Shown here one piece after another: positions 1-8,579 of a stretch of 64,000 bases of DNA. The stretch covers positions 682,001 to 746,000 of the forward strand of contig JBCAXA010000002.1 in NCBI GenBank assembly GCA_038534295.1, read 5' to 3'. A program made the translations under genes and the position numbers. This DNA is from JBCAXA01 sp038534295. Lineage in GTDB: Bacteria; Pseudomonadota; Gammaproteobacteria; Steroidobacterales; Woeseiaceae. Every line of letters begins with the position of its first letter. Position 1 is the first letter of the stretch. Under the pieces are notes generated by a model, which was not told where the DNA came from, did not search any database, and saw nothing but the letters and a program-made list of their open reading frames with translations.

Positions 1-111
1 AACGCTTTGCAACGTGCGGGCGGCATCGTTGCGAAGGCGGCGCGCGAGCTCGGCCTGAGCCGCCAAGCGCTCTACCGGCGCATGGACAAGTTCGGTATCG
101 AAAAGCCCTAA
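1..111 (+). CDS. C-terminal end of a sigma54-dependent (NtrC-family) response regulator, 5' truncated by window
   Basis: The first 36 codons are open from base 1 and end in TAA at 109-111. They encode a Fis-type helix-turn-helix tail (AARELGLSRQALYRRMDKFG), the DNA-binding end of NtrC-like enhancer-binding proteins. The gene lies 20 bp upstream of a membrane histidine kinase in the same orientation, so it is probably the response regulator of that pair (NtrX/NtrY-like). The receiver and AAA+ parts lie outside the window, so this is inferred from the Fis tail and the neighbour only. Confidence 0.8.
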   Translation, partial: NALQRAGGIVAKAARELGLSRQALYRRMDKFGIEKP

Positions 112-131
112 TCAGCCCTACACTGCCGTGC

Positions 132-1493
132 ATGGCAAACGTCGAGCACCCTACCGCACCCAATCGATTCTCCTTGGCCGGACGCATCGTCGCGTTCGTC
201 GCGGTGGTGTTTGTACTCGTCGCGCTGCTAGCCGCGACAATGTCCCGAGCGCTTTCGCCTTGGTGGCTGGCTTGGGTCGTCAGCTTGGCGATCGGACTGC
301 CGATACTCGCTGTCGCGATTAACGTCTGGATCACGCGCACGGCTGACGTCATCGAGGCAGTAGCGAGCGGCGCCGACAGCCTCCGCGACGCCGATTTCAG
401 CGTGACGATCGCCACGGCAGGCGGCGACGAACTGTCGCATCTGGTCGCCGCGCACAACCGTCTCGGCGAGGCGCTGCGCACCGAGCGGCAAACGCTGTAC
501 CAGCGCGAATTGATGCTCGACACTGTCATTCAGACTACCGACATCGCCTTAGTGCTCAGCAACGCTTCCGGGCGTATTGTTTATTCCAATGCAGCCGCGC
601 GGCAGCTTTTGAACAACGGCCGGCCTATTAACGGCGAAGACTTCGAAGCCATGCTTGCTTCACTACCGGAAGCGTTTCGCGACGCGGCACTGTCCGGCGG
701 TAGCGGTCTGTTCACGATCGACGGCGATGAGCCGCAGACCTACCACGTATCGAGCAGCGAGTTTATGTTGAATGCGCAGCGGCACCGACTGTATTTGCTG
801 AAACAGTTAACTCAGGAATTGAATCGCCAAGAAGTCGCAACATGGAAAAAGGTGATTCGCTTGATTAGCCATGAATTGAACAACTCGCTCGCCCCAATCT
901 CGTCGTTGGCGCATTCCGGTCAGCGTGTCGTTGACAAAGCCGGCGGCAACGACCAGCTCGAGTCGATTTTTGCGACCATCGGCGAGCGTGCGTCGCACCT
1001 GCAACGCTTCATCGAAGGCTACGCGCGATTTGCGCGTCTACCGTCGCCGCGCCCCGTTGCCACGTCTTGGCGTGAATTCCTGGAGCCGCTTCGGGCAACC
1101 ATCCCTTTTGAAATTCACGGGAAACTCCCTGAGGAACCCGTTTCGCTTGACGCCACGCAGTTCGAACAGGTCATGATTAACCTCCTGAAAAATGCCCACG
1201 AGTCCGGCAGTGATCCGGCAGCCGTCGAAGTTGCCGTTCGTCACATTGGCAACGAGGCGCTGGTTACCGTTCGCGATCATGGCGGCGGCATCGACGACGA
1301 CGTCCTGCGCCACGCGTTGCTGCCGTTTTACTCGACAAAGAAATCCGGCACCGGGCTGGGGCTGCCGTTGTGTCGAGAAATCGTTGAGGCACATGGCGGC
1401 CGACTGTCACTGGCAAACGTCGACGAAGGATTGGAAGTCCGTATTGCGCTACCGCGCGCGCGGCTACTGACTGCGGCCGCCGGCGCTTCCTGA
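132..1493 (+). CDS. NtrY-like membrane sensor histidine kinase
   Basis: 453 residues. Two hydrophobic segments lie near residues 18-42 and 46-68, followed by a HAMP-like linker (about 70-120), a PAS domain (about 130-235), a HisKA helix with the phospho-acceptor His in SHELNNSLAPI (about residue 247), and a HATPase_c domain with NLLKNAHESG (N box), DHGGGID (G1) and TKKSGTGLGLPL (G2). There is almost no periplasmic loop, so it probably senses through the membrane or the cytosolic PAS. It is paired with the response regulator ending at 111. Its last 30 bp overlap the 3' end of the convergent lipoprotein gene. The signal is unknown. Confidence 0.9.
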   Translation: MANVEHPTAPNRFSLAGRIVAFVAVVFVLVALLAATMSRALSPWWLAWVVSLAIGLPILAVAINVWITRTADVIEAVASGADSLRDADFSVTIATAGGDELSHLVAAHNRLGEALRTERQTLYQRELMLDTVIQTTDIALVLSNASGRIVYSNAAARQLLNNGRPINGEDFEAMLASLPEAFRDAALSGGSGLFTIDGDEPQTYHVSSSEFMLNAQRHRLYLLKQLTQELNRQEVATWKKVIRLISHELNNSLAPISSLAHSGQRVVDKAGGNDQLESIFATIGERASHLQRFIEGYARFARLPSPRPVATSWREFLEPLRATIPFEIHGKLPEEPVSLDATQFEQVMINLLKNAHESGSDPAAVEVAVRHIGNEALVTVRDHGGGIDDDVLRHALLPFYSTKKSGTGLGLPLCREIVEAHGGRLSLANVDEGLEVRIALPRARLLTAAAGAS

Positions 1494-2633
1494 CGCGCCG
1501 GCGTAGCCGGTAAGTTCGACGTAACCGTGCCCGCCGACCGACGTGCCGGCTGATCGGCCGCGAACATCGACCGCACCTTCCCAGTAGCGAACGATCGTCG
1601 ACAGCTCTTGATCGGCCATCGCGGGTTCGACCACGACGTCCAGCCCTATTGAAGGCACGATCAGTTGCCAGCCGCTCGGGTACACATCGCCAGCGCCATT
1701 GGTCCAGGAATCCGTGACGGTCAGCATGACGTCGTCGCGACCAAGCTGCACGAGCTCACCGTTGGCGCGCCGCACGCTGCCACCGCTGTACGGATCGGCC
1801 GCACCGTCTCTACGCCGCAGCTGGTAGTACATCAGTTCGCTGCCGTCATCGAGTTGGAGCGCGAACCAGTCCCATCCCGCCTGATCGTCGGCGAGTGCGC
1901 TCGTGCTCCACTCGCGGTCGAGCCACGACTCGCCGGCCACGACGTATTGCTCGTCGCCAACCCGAACGGTACCGCTGGTCGCCCACCTCGGAACGGAGTA
2001 GTAGTACGACGAGTTGCGTGGATCCGCCGATTTTTGCGACCAACCGCGATTGCCCTGCAATACTGGCGGGCGCAACGCTGTGACCGTGAGGTCGATGCCG
2101 TGCTGCTCGTCCGCCGCTACGAGCCGCCACGTCAGCTCCGGGTCGGCGCTTATCGCGCGCATGGACCAGTCTTGAATCCGAACTTCGAACGGCGCCGCTC
2201 GTGCGGTTGCCATTGATGGCTGCGCTCGCGACAGTCGTTCGGCGACCAAAAATCGCTCATCGGCAATGTCTGACACCGCAAAATGGCCAACAAACACCTG
2301 GTGCGTCGCCCAGACACTGGGCGCCGCGTCGTTCGGCGCTGGTGTCAAGCTAAACCGGAAAATGGTCAGCTCATAGCCAAAGCGTCGGCCGGCCGCATCG
2401 CGCAAGTTCCCCGTGAAGTACCACCATTCATTTCGAAACGCCGGATGCGGGCCGTGGTCCTCGGGAAAACGAAACTTGCGCGGCCGGTCCGCGACTGCGA
2501 AGGACTCGTTGTCGGCGCCGTTGAGCAATGCCGCCAGATCCGGCTCGGCTGCAGCGCTAGAGCCGTGCCGTTCATGGGATGAGTCGCAGCCGATGGCAAC
2601 CAGCGCGAGCAGTGCGACAACCAGTGCGCGCAT
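1464..2633 (-). CDS. AttH/CrtC-like lipocalin-type lipoprotein of an ABC exporter module
   Basis: 389 residues from the ATG at 2633, chosen because it gives a lipoprotein signal (MRALVVALLALVAIGC) and overlaps the permease stop by one base (TAATG). The mature part resembles the AttH/CrtC hydrolase-isomerase-like family (two lipocalin-like beta-barrel halves): RNEWWYFTGNL near the start and later GESWLDREWS and GWDWFALQLDDG are typical. Known family members sit with ABC permease/ATPase genes (AttEFGH), as here. The substrate is unknown. A lipid- or hydrophobic-molecule-handling role outside the inner membrane is inference. It ends 30 bp inside the convergent kinase gene. Confidence 0.8.
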   Translation of the reverse strand: MRALVVALLALVAIGCDSSHERHGSSAAAEPDLAALLNGADNESFAVADRPRKFRFPEDHGPHPAFRNEWWYFTGNLRDAAGRRFGYELTIFRFSLTPAPNDAAPSVWATHQVFVGHFAVSDIADERFLVAERLSRAQPSMATARAAPFEVRIQDWSMRAISADPELTWRLVAADEQHGIDLTVTALRPPVLQGNRGWSQKSADPRNSSYYYSVPRWATSGTVRVGDEQYVVAGESWLDREWSTSALADDQAGWDWFALQLDDGSELMYYQLRRRDGAADPYSGGSVRRANGELVQLGRDDVMLTVTDSWTNGAGDVYPSGWQLIVPSIGLDVVVEPAMADQELSTIVRYWEGAVDVRGRSAGTSVGGHGYVELTGYAGASGSAGGRSQ

Positions 2634-5134
2634 TAGCGCTGACCCCGCAAAGCCGCGGCTGGCCGGGTCTGAGCGGCTTGAATTGCCGGCAAGAGCCCGC
2701 CGCATACGGCGGCCGCAACAGCCACCAGTACCGCACTAATATGCACCCAAATGTCTGCGTCGAAGCCCATGGTCCAGCCGAAGGCACGCCGGTTGACGAC
2801 GTCGATCAAAAGGCGCGCCATGATCAAGCCGAGCGGAATCGCGGCGAGACCAGCCAACAGTCCGATGAATGCCGATTGAGCCAGCACCATCAAACCGGTC
2901 GCGAGACGAGTCATTCCGAGCGCCCGAAACGTACCGAACAGCCACTGTTGCTCGAGCTGCAGCGCCAGCAGTGCTCCGATGATGCCAACGACCGCAATCC
3001 CGACGGCGATGAAATAGAGCACGTCGGTGATGACGAAGGTCCGATCAAAGACCTGCATCGACAGCGTACGCAAGTCGCCGGCGTTGGTAATGAACAGCTG
3101 CCCCGCGGCCGATGGCAATGCCTCTAGCGCGGCAATCACCGCGGCTCGAGACGACTCGCTGTTGATCGTGAGCGCCAGGGCATCGAGCCTATCGTCGGCC
3201 CAGAGCTCACGATAGCGTCGCAGCGATAGCAAAATCGCGCCACCGGTGACGTCGTAACTTCGATACACGGCGACGATAGGGAACGCACCGACGTTTGCGC
3301 CCGGCAGCTCGTACGAATCACCGACGCGAAGATTGCGTCGGTAGGCGAACACTTCAGAGACGATGATGCCCTCGCCGGCCGCAAATGCACGCCAGGCACT
3401 GGCAGGATCGCCCGCGATGAGCTGCTGATCGCCTTCTGCGCCAGTCAGGCTGAGCGCTTGCAAACGCACCGGCCCCGCGGCCGAGCTCAGCCAAGCGCGC
3501 CGGGTCGCTGCCACGGCGTCGACACCAGGCACTTCCGCTAAGGTCCGCACCCAATCGTGACTGAGGACGTTTTCCGCGGCGCCAACGTAAATGTCGGCGC
3601 TGAGCGAGCTGTCCAGCCACGATTGCACGGACTGGCGGAAACTGCCAACCATCGTGCTGACACCAACGGTCGCCGAAACGGCAACGGCAAGCGCAACGAT
3701 GGCGACGCCGGTTCGACTGAGGCTGCGTTCGATGCCGCCGATGGTCAGTGCGGACATGCGACCGATGCCGGCCGCGATCGGTACCGCCAGATAGCGCAGG
3801 ACGCCGACGATCAGCGCCGGCAATACCAACGCGTAACCGATGATCACCATGAACACCGCGGTAAGCCCGCTAATCAATTCGCCATCAGTGATTGCCAGCA
3901 AACCGGCCGCACACCCGGCGACCGCAATGCCGACTAGCGCGGCGCCGCGAACGGCAAAACCGACACGTGATTCGATGCTCGACCGACGCAGGGCCAGCCG
4001 CGGCTGCGTACGGGCCGCCTCCAAGGCGGCCGGCAACCCGGCGAGCAGCGTAAAGCCGAGGCCGAGGGCCAACGCTTTGCCAAGCGTTAGCGCTGCAACG
4101 TTCGTCTCGGTGACTTCGACTCGAAAGTAGAGATCGTTGACGGTTCGCGCGACGAGGCTGGTCAGCTCCGCCCCAAGTAGTGCACCAAACAGAATGCCGA
4201 GCAGCGTGCCAAGCAGCGCGAAGGCACAGACCTCGATCAACACCAACCAGACAACCTGTCGTCTTTCCAAACCAAACGCTCGCAGCGCAGCAAACTGTTC
4301 ACGGCGCCGCACCACAGCAAAGCTAATGGCGTTGAAGATCAAAAATGCGCCGATCAGCATTGCCAGCAAGCTCATTGCGGTTAGGTTGATGGTGAACGCG
4401 CGCGTCATATCCAGCGTCGCGTCGGCGCTCGCCTGCGTTGGGATCACGGTCACGTCACTCGGCAGCGCGGGTACCAGGCGCTGGTCGACGATGGCGGTGT
4501 CGACTGCTTTGACGTCGATCCGCGATAGCCGACCGTCACGATCCAACCAGCGATCAGCATTCGCGAGATCGGTAATCAGCACGTTGTCGGGTGCGCGCTC
4601 GAGCACAGCTACCACGCTGCCGCGAATTTCGGACCTCCCAACCGCAAGTACGACGGTATCGCCAGCTGCAAGCGCCAGTCTTTCCGCGGTCTGCCGGCTG
4701 ATAGCCAGCGCGTCGGGCGTCGTCAAAAAAGCTGTGATCGGCAGCGGCGCGGCGCCTGACCGGCCGGTCGCAACGCCAGCGAGGCGCGGCCTTATTGCCG
4801 CTTCGGCCAATAGGTCGATGCCAAGAACACCCAGTGACAATCCGTCGACACGCGCATTGCCGCTGATGACTGGCGCGATAGCCAGGTTTGGCAGCGTCGC
4901 GCGCAAGTCGGTGTACACCGCAGGCGAAATTCCATCGGGACCGCCACCGATCTGGTGCGTACTTTCCCCGTACAGATCCGCCAATGACAGCGTGAGTGCT
5001 CGGTCGGAGCTCTGCGTGGCGATGTCGATCGCCACAATCACCGCAACACCCAACGTGACGCCACCAAGGGTTACCGTCCAAATAGCCGGATGTTGCCGAT
5101 AGAACCGAACGGTCGCTGCGAGCAAGCGCCTCAT
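2633..5134 (-). CDS. FtsX-like ABC transporter permease with duplicated core (AttFG fusion type)
   Basis: 833 residues. The start at 5134 is set by the ATGA overlap with the ATPase gene and gives MRRLLAATVRFYRQHPAIW followed by the first membrane helix. Two FtsX/MacB-type modules follow, each a periplasmic domain plus a three-helix block: helices near residues 250-390, a central cluster at about 400-490, and a C-terminal block at about 720-830 with the usual GTFRALGM loop. Length and layout match the large AttF/G-type permeases that act with a LolD-like ATPase and an AttH-like lipoprotein. It is probably an exporter or lipid/lipoprotein extractor. Substrate not deducible. Confidence 0.85.
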   Translation of the reverse strand: MRRLLAATVRFYRQHPAIWTVTLGGVTLGVAVIVAIDIATQSSDRALTLSLADLYGESTHQIGGGPDGISPAVYTDLRATLPNLAIAPVISGNARVDGLSLGVLGIDLLAEAAIRPRLAGVATGRSGAAPLPITAFLTTPDALAISRQTAERLALAAGDTVVLAVGRSEIRGSVVAVLERAPDNVLITDLANADRWLDRDGRLSRIDVKAVDTAIVDQRLVPALPSDVTVIPTQASADATLDMTRAFTINLTAMSLLAMLIGAFLIFNAISFAVVRRREQFAALRAFGLERRQVVWLVLIEVCAFALLGTLLGILFGALLGAELTSLVARTVNDLYFRVEVTETNVAALTLGKALALGLGFTLLAGLPAALEAARTQPRLALRRSSIESRVGFAVRGAALVGIAVAGCAAGLLAITDGELISGLTAVFMVIIGYALVLPALIVGVLRYLAVPIAAGIGRMSALTIGGIERSLSRTGVAIVALAVAVSATVGVSTMVGSFRQSVQSWLDSSLSADIYVGAAENVLSHDWVRTLAEVPGVDAVAATRRAWLSSAAGPVRLQALSLTGAEGDQQLIAGDPASAWRAFAAGEGIIVSEVFAYRRNLRVGDSYELPGANVGAFPIVAVYRSYDVTGGAILLSLRRYRELWADDRLDALALTINSESSRAAVIAALEALPSAAGQLFITNAGDLRTLSMQVFDRTFVITDVLYFIAVGIAVVGIIGALLALQLEQQWLFGTFRALGMTRLATGLMVLAQSAFIGLLAGLAAIPLGLIMARLLIDVVNRRAFGWTMGFDADIWVHISAVLVAVAAAVCGGLLPAIQAAQTRPAAALRGQR

Positions 5135-5808
5135 CGCGTCATGCCGCGACCCTGGCTCAGGTCTAATTGCTGCTGGCACCGCTCGGCGAGCCGGCCGCTG
5201 TGCGTCGCCAGAATCAACGTACAGCCACGTTCGGCGACCAGGCGCAGCAACAGATCGGCGACGCGATCAGCATTTTCGGCGTCTAGGTTGCCGGTCGGTT
5301 CGTCGGCCAAGATCAGACCCGGCTGATGCACCAGTGCGCGGGCAATGGCGACGCGCTGCTGCTCGCCGCCAGACAACGTATCCGGATAGCGGTCCGCAGC
5401 ATCGAGCAGTCCAACGCTGCTGAGCACTGCCGCGGTACTTTGCCGTGCAGCCTGCCCTTGGACGCCGATCAGATCGAGCATTAGCCGTACGTTGCCCGCT
5501 ACGGACAGTGTCGGCAGCAAATTGAACGACTGATAAACAAAGCCAATGTTGTGGCGTCGAAATCGCGTCCGCGACGGTTCGGGCGCTCTGGCAATACTGA
5601 AGTCACCCAGCAAGACGTCGCCGGTGTCGACGTCGTCGAGGCCCGCTAGCAAATTCAGTAGCGTCGACTTCCCGGAGCCACTGCGGCCGAGCAGCGCCAT
5701 TGACTGGCCAGGGTCAACGGTCAGCGAAAAGTTATCGAGAACGCTTTGCTGTCGATCGCCGTAGGTGTATTGCTTACCAATGCTGCGACAGCGAACCGCA
5801 AGCGTCAT
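5131..5808 (-). CDS. LolD/MacB-type ABC transporter ATP-binding protein
   Basis: 225 residues from ATG 5808 (an in-frame TTG lies one codon earlier). All ABC motifs are intact: Walker A GRSGSGKST, Q-loop FVYQSFNLLP, signature LSGGEQQR, Walker B LILADEPTGNLD and the switch histidine in LATHSG. The short single-domain form is typical of LolD/MacB/FtsE-like transporters that pair with FtsX-fold permeases. It is the first gene of a three-gene operon with the permease (4-base overlap) and the AttH-like lipoprotein. Confidence 0.92.
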   Translation of the reverse strand: MTLAVRCRSIGKQYTYGDRQQSVLDNFSLTVDPGQSMALLGRSGSGKSTLLNLLAGLDDVDTGDVLLGDFSIARAPEPSRTRFRRHNIGFVYQSFNLLPTLSVAGNVRLMLDLIGVQGQAARQSTAAVLSSVGLLDAADRYPDTLSGGEQQRVAIARALVHQPGLILADEPTGNLDAENADRVADLLLRLVAERGCTLILATHSGRLAERCQQQLDLSQGRGMTR

Positions 5809-6023
5809 CAAAGGACTGCCCTATCGCTAGTTTGGCTCCGGTGAGCGCTTGAATCGGTGCTTGGCATGCGGAGACAGTCGCACAATCCTGCGTCCGTTGG
5901 CGAGCCCCTAAGTTTGGACAAACCGGCCGTCGGAACGCGTGCTGACGACGAATTGGCGATGCCGGAAATGCGCACACGTAATCGCCGCGCGGCGCTGCCG
6001 CACCTTGCAACGCATGCTTGGAT

Positions 6024-6059
6024 GCCGAGCGGTGTCGATCGATGTCGACACCGCTCGGC
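6024..6059. terminator. Perfect 15-bp stem-loop downstream of the lipoprotein gene
   Basis: The arms at 6024-6038 and 6045-6059 are exact reverse complements, with a 6-base loop TCGATG. It starts 28 bp after the stop codon of the minus-strand lipoprotein gene. There is no T-tract on either side, so it is not a canonical intrinsic terminator. It may stabilise the mRNA 3' end or act with Rho. The 5809-6023 stretch otherwise holds only the upstream region of the ABC ATPase gene and shows no other structure I can name. Confidence 0.55.
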
Positions 6060-6086
6060 GGTGCTGGTTGCGGTTCCGCGGGCGCC

Positions 6087-7820
6087 CTATTTGAGCGTCA
6101 CGACATACGGCATTTCGATACCGTTGTCCGTCACGACCACGTCAACCCAGGTGCGATCGAGATGTTCCTGCATCGCGCGGAACATCTGCGACATCGCTTC
6201 GGTGTCAACGTCATCGTCGTTCTGACCGGCTTGCTCGACGACATCGCCGATTATCTTCATGTAAGCGGCAACGTCGTAGCTGAAGCTAGTGAGCGGCGGC
6301 GCTGCAGCAACGGGCGCGGTGAACATCTCGTCCAGTGAGTCGCGCGCGCTCTCACCGATGCCGAGTGCGATGGCGTCGTTGGTCAACGCAACATAGGCTG
6401 GATCGGTCGGCATCGGGACAAGGCCCGGCGGCAGCTCGAGGACTTCGCCGTTCGGCTCGAGTTCGAGTTCGGCCAGCTGTGGCATGAACATTTGCCCCAT
6501 CAACAAAAGGCTCGGAGCGTCCTCGATCGCGATCAATGCGCGGCCGTTCACGGACGGCGGGGCACCGCCGGCAATGTCGAAGTCGTCCATGCTGTCGATG
6601 ATCACTTTGAACCCGCGCAGGCTGTCGGCAACCGGTGGCAGCGGCTGATTCGCGGCTTCCTGCATGTCCGCAACGCTCTCCTGAAGGTCCGCGAAGTACT
6701 CGCATTCGAACGGATCTTCCTCGAGTGCCGACGCACGATCACCGATGAACTCGCGCATGGCGGGCAGGTTGAGACTGAAGCCCAGCGCGAACAGTCCTTC
6801 CATTGAACCGCCCAAGCCTGGCACTGCCGCGCTCAAGCCCGCCATGCTGCTGGCGATGTCATTGCGCAGATTAAACACGGTAAGCAGATCGAATCTGCCC
6901 GGCTCCATGCGGGTGTAGCCGAGATCGATCTGCGGCATGACTTCGGCCATTTCCCGAATTTCTGCTTTGCAAACGTCACTGATTTCTGAATTGTCGTAGT
7001 CCGCCAGCGCCAACAGCTCAGCATTAACACCGGTCTGCTCTGACGTGAACGTGTTGGTCAGTCCAACGATGTCGATGAAGCCGAGCCCCTGCGGCATCAT
7101 GCCGTGCTTCGCGGACAAGCCAGAGATCTTGTCGCTGGACTCGAGATTCGACGACGGCTTATCGATGCCGAGCACTTGCTTGAGGACGCTGTCCGACGCG
7201 CCGTCCGGCAGGAACGTCGCGACGGCGTAGTCGCCCTCGCGGGCGATGACGAGGCGCATCTCTTCATTGACCGCATAGCGGTAGCTAACGCCGTCGATCG
7301 TCGCCGTCGACATAGCCTGCCCGGCCGAGCCCTCGAGTTCGCTCACACCCTTTTCAAACTGGTCTGGATCTTCGAGTGCGATGCGCATGACCGGTAGCAA
7401 ACCGACGCCGTACAACCCGCCGGTGATGTCTTCGCCAATGCCCAGCTCATCAAGACGACCGTCTTCGAAGAACTCCGCCAGTTTCACGGCCACCGGGCCG
7501 AATTGATCCATGGCTTCGGCCGTTTCGTCATCGACATCGGCACGCGCATTTTGCATGGCGCCAGCGATCATGGTGCCGTAGCCCTTGAGCACGGCCTCGT
7601 TGATCTCGCGCATGGCCGCCAAGACGTCGTCGTCCATCGGTGCGAGCGAGCCGAAGAAATACGGCGTGTCGGCCGGGACGTATTCGAGCAGTGCGCCACC
7701 CGCCGAACTCTTCAGAGCATTCGCCGTAGCGCGCTCAGGCGATGACTCCTCGTCGTTCGAACAGCTGACGAATGCGATCGACAGCAGCAGGTACGTGGTA
7801 ACTCGGGCGAAGCGATTCAT
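6087..7820 (-). CDS. Large secreted lipoprotein of unknown function (DUF3352-like)
   Basis: 577 residues from ATG 7820, which has GAGGAA about 8 bases upstream (an in-frame TTG at 7835 is the alternative). The N-terminus is a lipoprotein-like signal (MNRFARVTTYLLLSIAFVSC) with a slightly irregular lipobox. The mature protein is acidic, begins with LEYVPADTPYFFGSLAP, and alternates helical and beta segments without catalytic motifs I recognise. The opening PADTPYF and overall layout resemble the poorly described DUF3352 proteins of Proteobacteria. It is a single-gene unit followed by the 6024-6059 hairpin. No function is proposed. Confidence 0.75.
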   Translation of the reverse strand: MNRFARVTTYLLLSIAFVSCSNDEESSPERATANALKSSAGGALLEYVPADTPYFFGSLAPMDDDVLAAMREINEAVLKGYGTMIAGAMQNARADVDDETAEAMDQFGPVAVKLAEFFEDGRLDELGIGEDITGGLYGVGLLPVMRIALEDPDQFEKGVSELEGSAGQAMSTATIDGVSYRYAVNEEMRLVIAREGDYAVATFLPDGASDSVLKQVLGIDKPSSNLESSDKISGLSAKHGMMPQGLGFIDIVGLTNTFTSEQTGVNAELLALADYDNSEISDVCKAEIREMAEVMPQIDLGYTRMEPGRFDLLTVFNLRNDIASSMAGLSAAVPGLGGSMEGLFALGFSLNLPAMREFIGDRASALEEDPFECEYFADLQESVADMQEAANQPLPPVADSLRGFKVIIDSMDDFDIAGGAPPSVNGRALIAIEDAPSLLLMGQMFMPQLAELELEPNGEVLELPPGLVPMPTDPAYVALTNDAIALGIGESARDSLDEMFTAPVAAAPPLTSFSYDVAAYMKIIGDVVEQAGQNDDDVDTEAMSQMFRAMQEHLDRTWVDVVVTDNGIEMPYVVTLK

Positions 7821-8027
7821 GCCGGGGTTCCTCAATCGGTGTGATCTGGTGCGGTTATCGATACCCGGATGGGCATTGATTAATCTCGAATTCTAGCATG
7901 GCTGGAAGTTTCGACTAGCGTACCTCGGTCGCCGTTACCGCGGCCGAGGCACGTATCGTCGCCTCTCGCCCGGGTCCGGTGGGCTCGGTAGACTCGCGTG
8001 ATCCTGCGGTCATCTAAGGAACCCACC

Positions 8028-8579
8028 ATGCGTGTATACCTCTTTGCCGTTGTACTGCTGACTGCCACGTCAGGCGCTCAAGCGGCGGTCCAGGACCTGC
8101 CAAATTTCGTGGCGTATCCCGAAGGCTTCGCCAGCGCCGGACAACCCAATGCGGCTCAGTACGTCGAAATTGCCGAAGCTGGCTACGATCGGGTCATCTA
8201 CCTCGCGTACAACGACAGCCCGCAAATAAAAGGGTCAAACGACCGCGATGCCCACGCGGCCGGTCTCGATTACATCCACGTTGCCGTTCGCTTCGACGAA
8301 CCTCGGTATACGGATTTCGCGGCGTTTGCGGCCTTGATGCAGATGTCTGATCAGCACACCTTGGTGCATTGTCAGGTCAACTACCGCGCCAGCGCCTTCA
8401 GTTTTCTGTATCGGGTCATCTATGAAGACGTCGCCGTGGCCGATGCAAAGCGGGCAGTCGATGCGGTTTGGCAACCGAACGAAACGTGGCAGGCCTTTAT
8501 GCGAGCGACGCTCGAGAAACACGGCAAGTCCATGGACTGCGCTGGCTGCGATTGGCGTAGCGACGGCACCAAAGACTAG
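8028..8579 (+). CDS. Exported protein-tyrosine-phosphatase-like protein
   Basis: 183 residues. The ATG at 8028 has AAGGA 7 bases upstream and starts a Sec signal peptide (MRVYLFAVVLLTATSGAQAA). The fold resembles the cysteine-phosphatase/DUF442 group: an early FASAGQP motif, YDRVIYLAYN, and a loop LVHCQVNYRAS. The Cys and Arg are separated by four residues (C-x4-R), as in DUF442-type proteins, rather than the C-x5-R of classical phosphatases, so activity is not assured. It is monocistronic and ends in a CTAG shared with the convergent ligase gene. The 7821-8027 gap shows nothing definite. Confidence 0.7.
   Translation: MRVYLFAVVLLTATSGAQAAVQDLPNFVAYPEGFASAGQPNAAQYVEIAEAGYDRVIYLAYNDSPQIKGSNDRDAHAAGLDYIHVAVRFDEPRYTDFAAFAALMQMSDQHTLVHCQVNYRASAFSFLYRVIYEDVAVADAKRAVDAVWQPNETWQAFMRATLEKHGKSMDCAGCDWRSDGTKD

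Noticed and set aside
4137..5102. Long (321 codon) open frame antisense to the ABC permease
   Set aside because: Ser/Ala/Arg-rich with no domain, a product of GC-rich codon bias opposite a well-supported gene.
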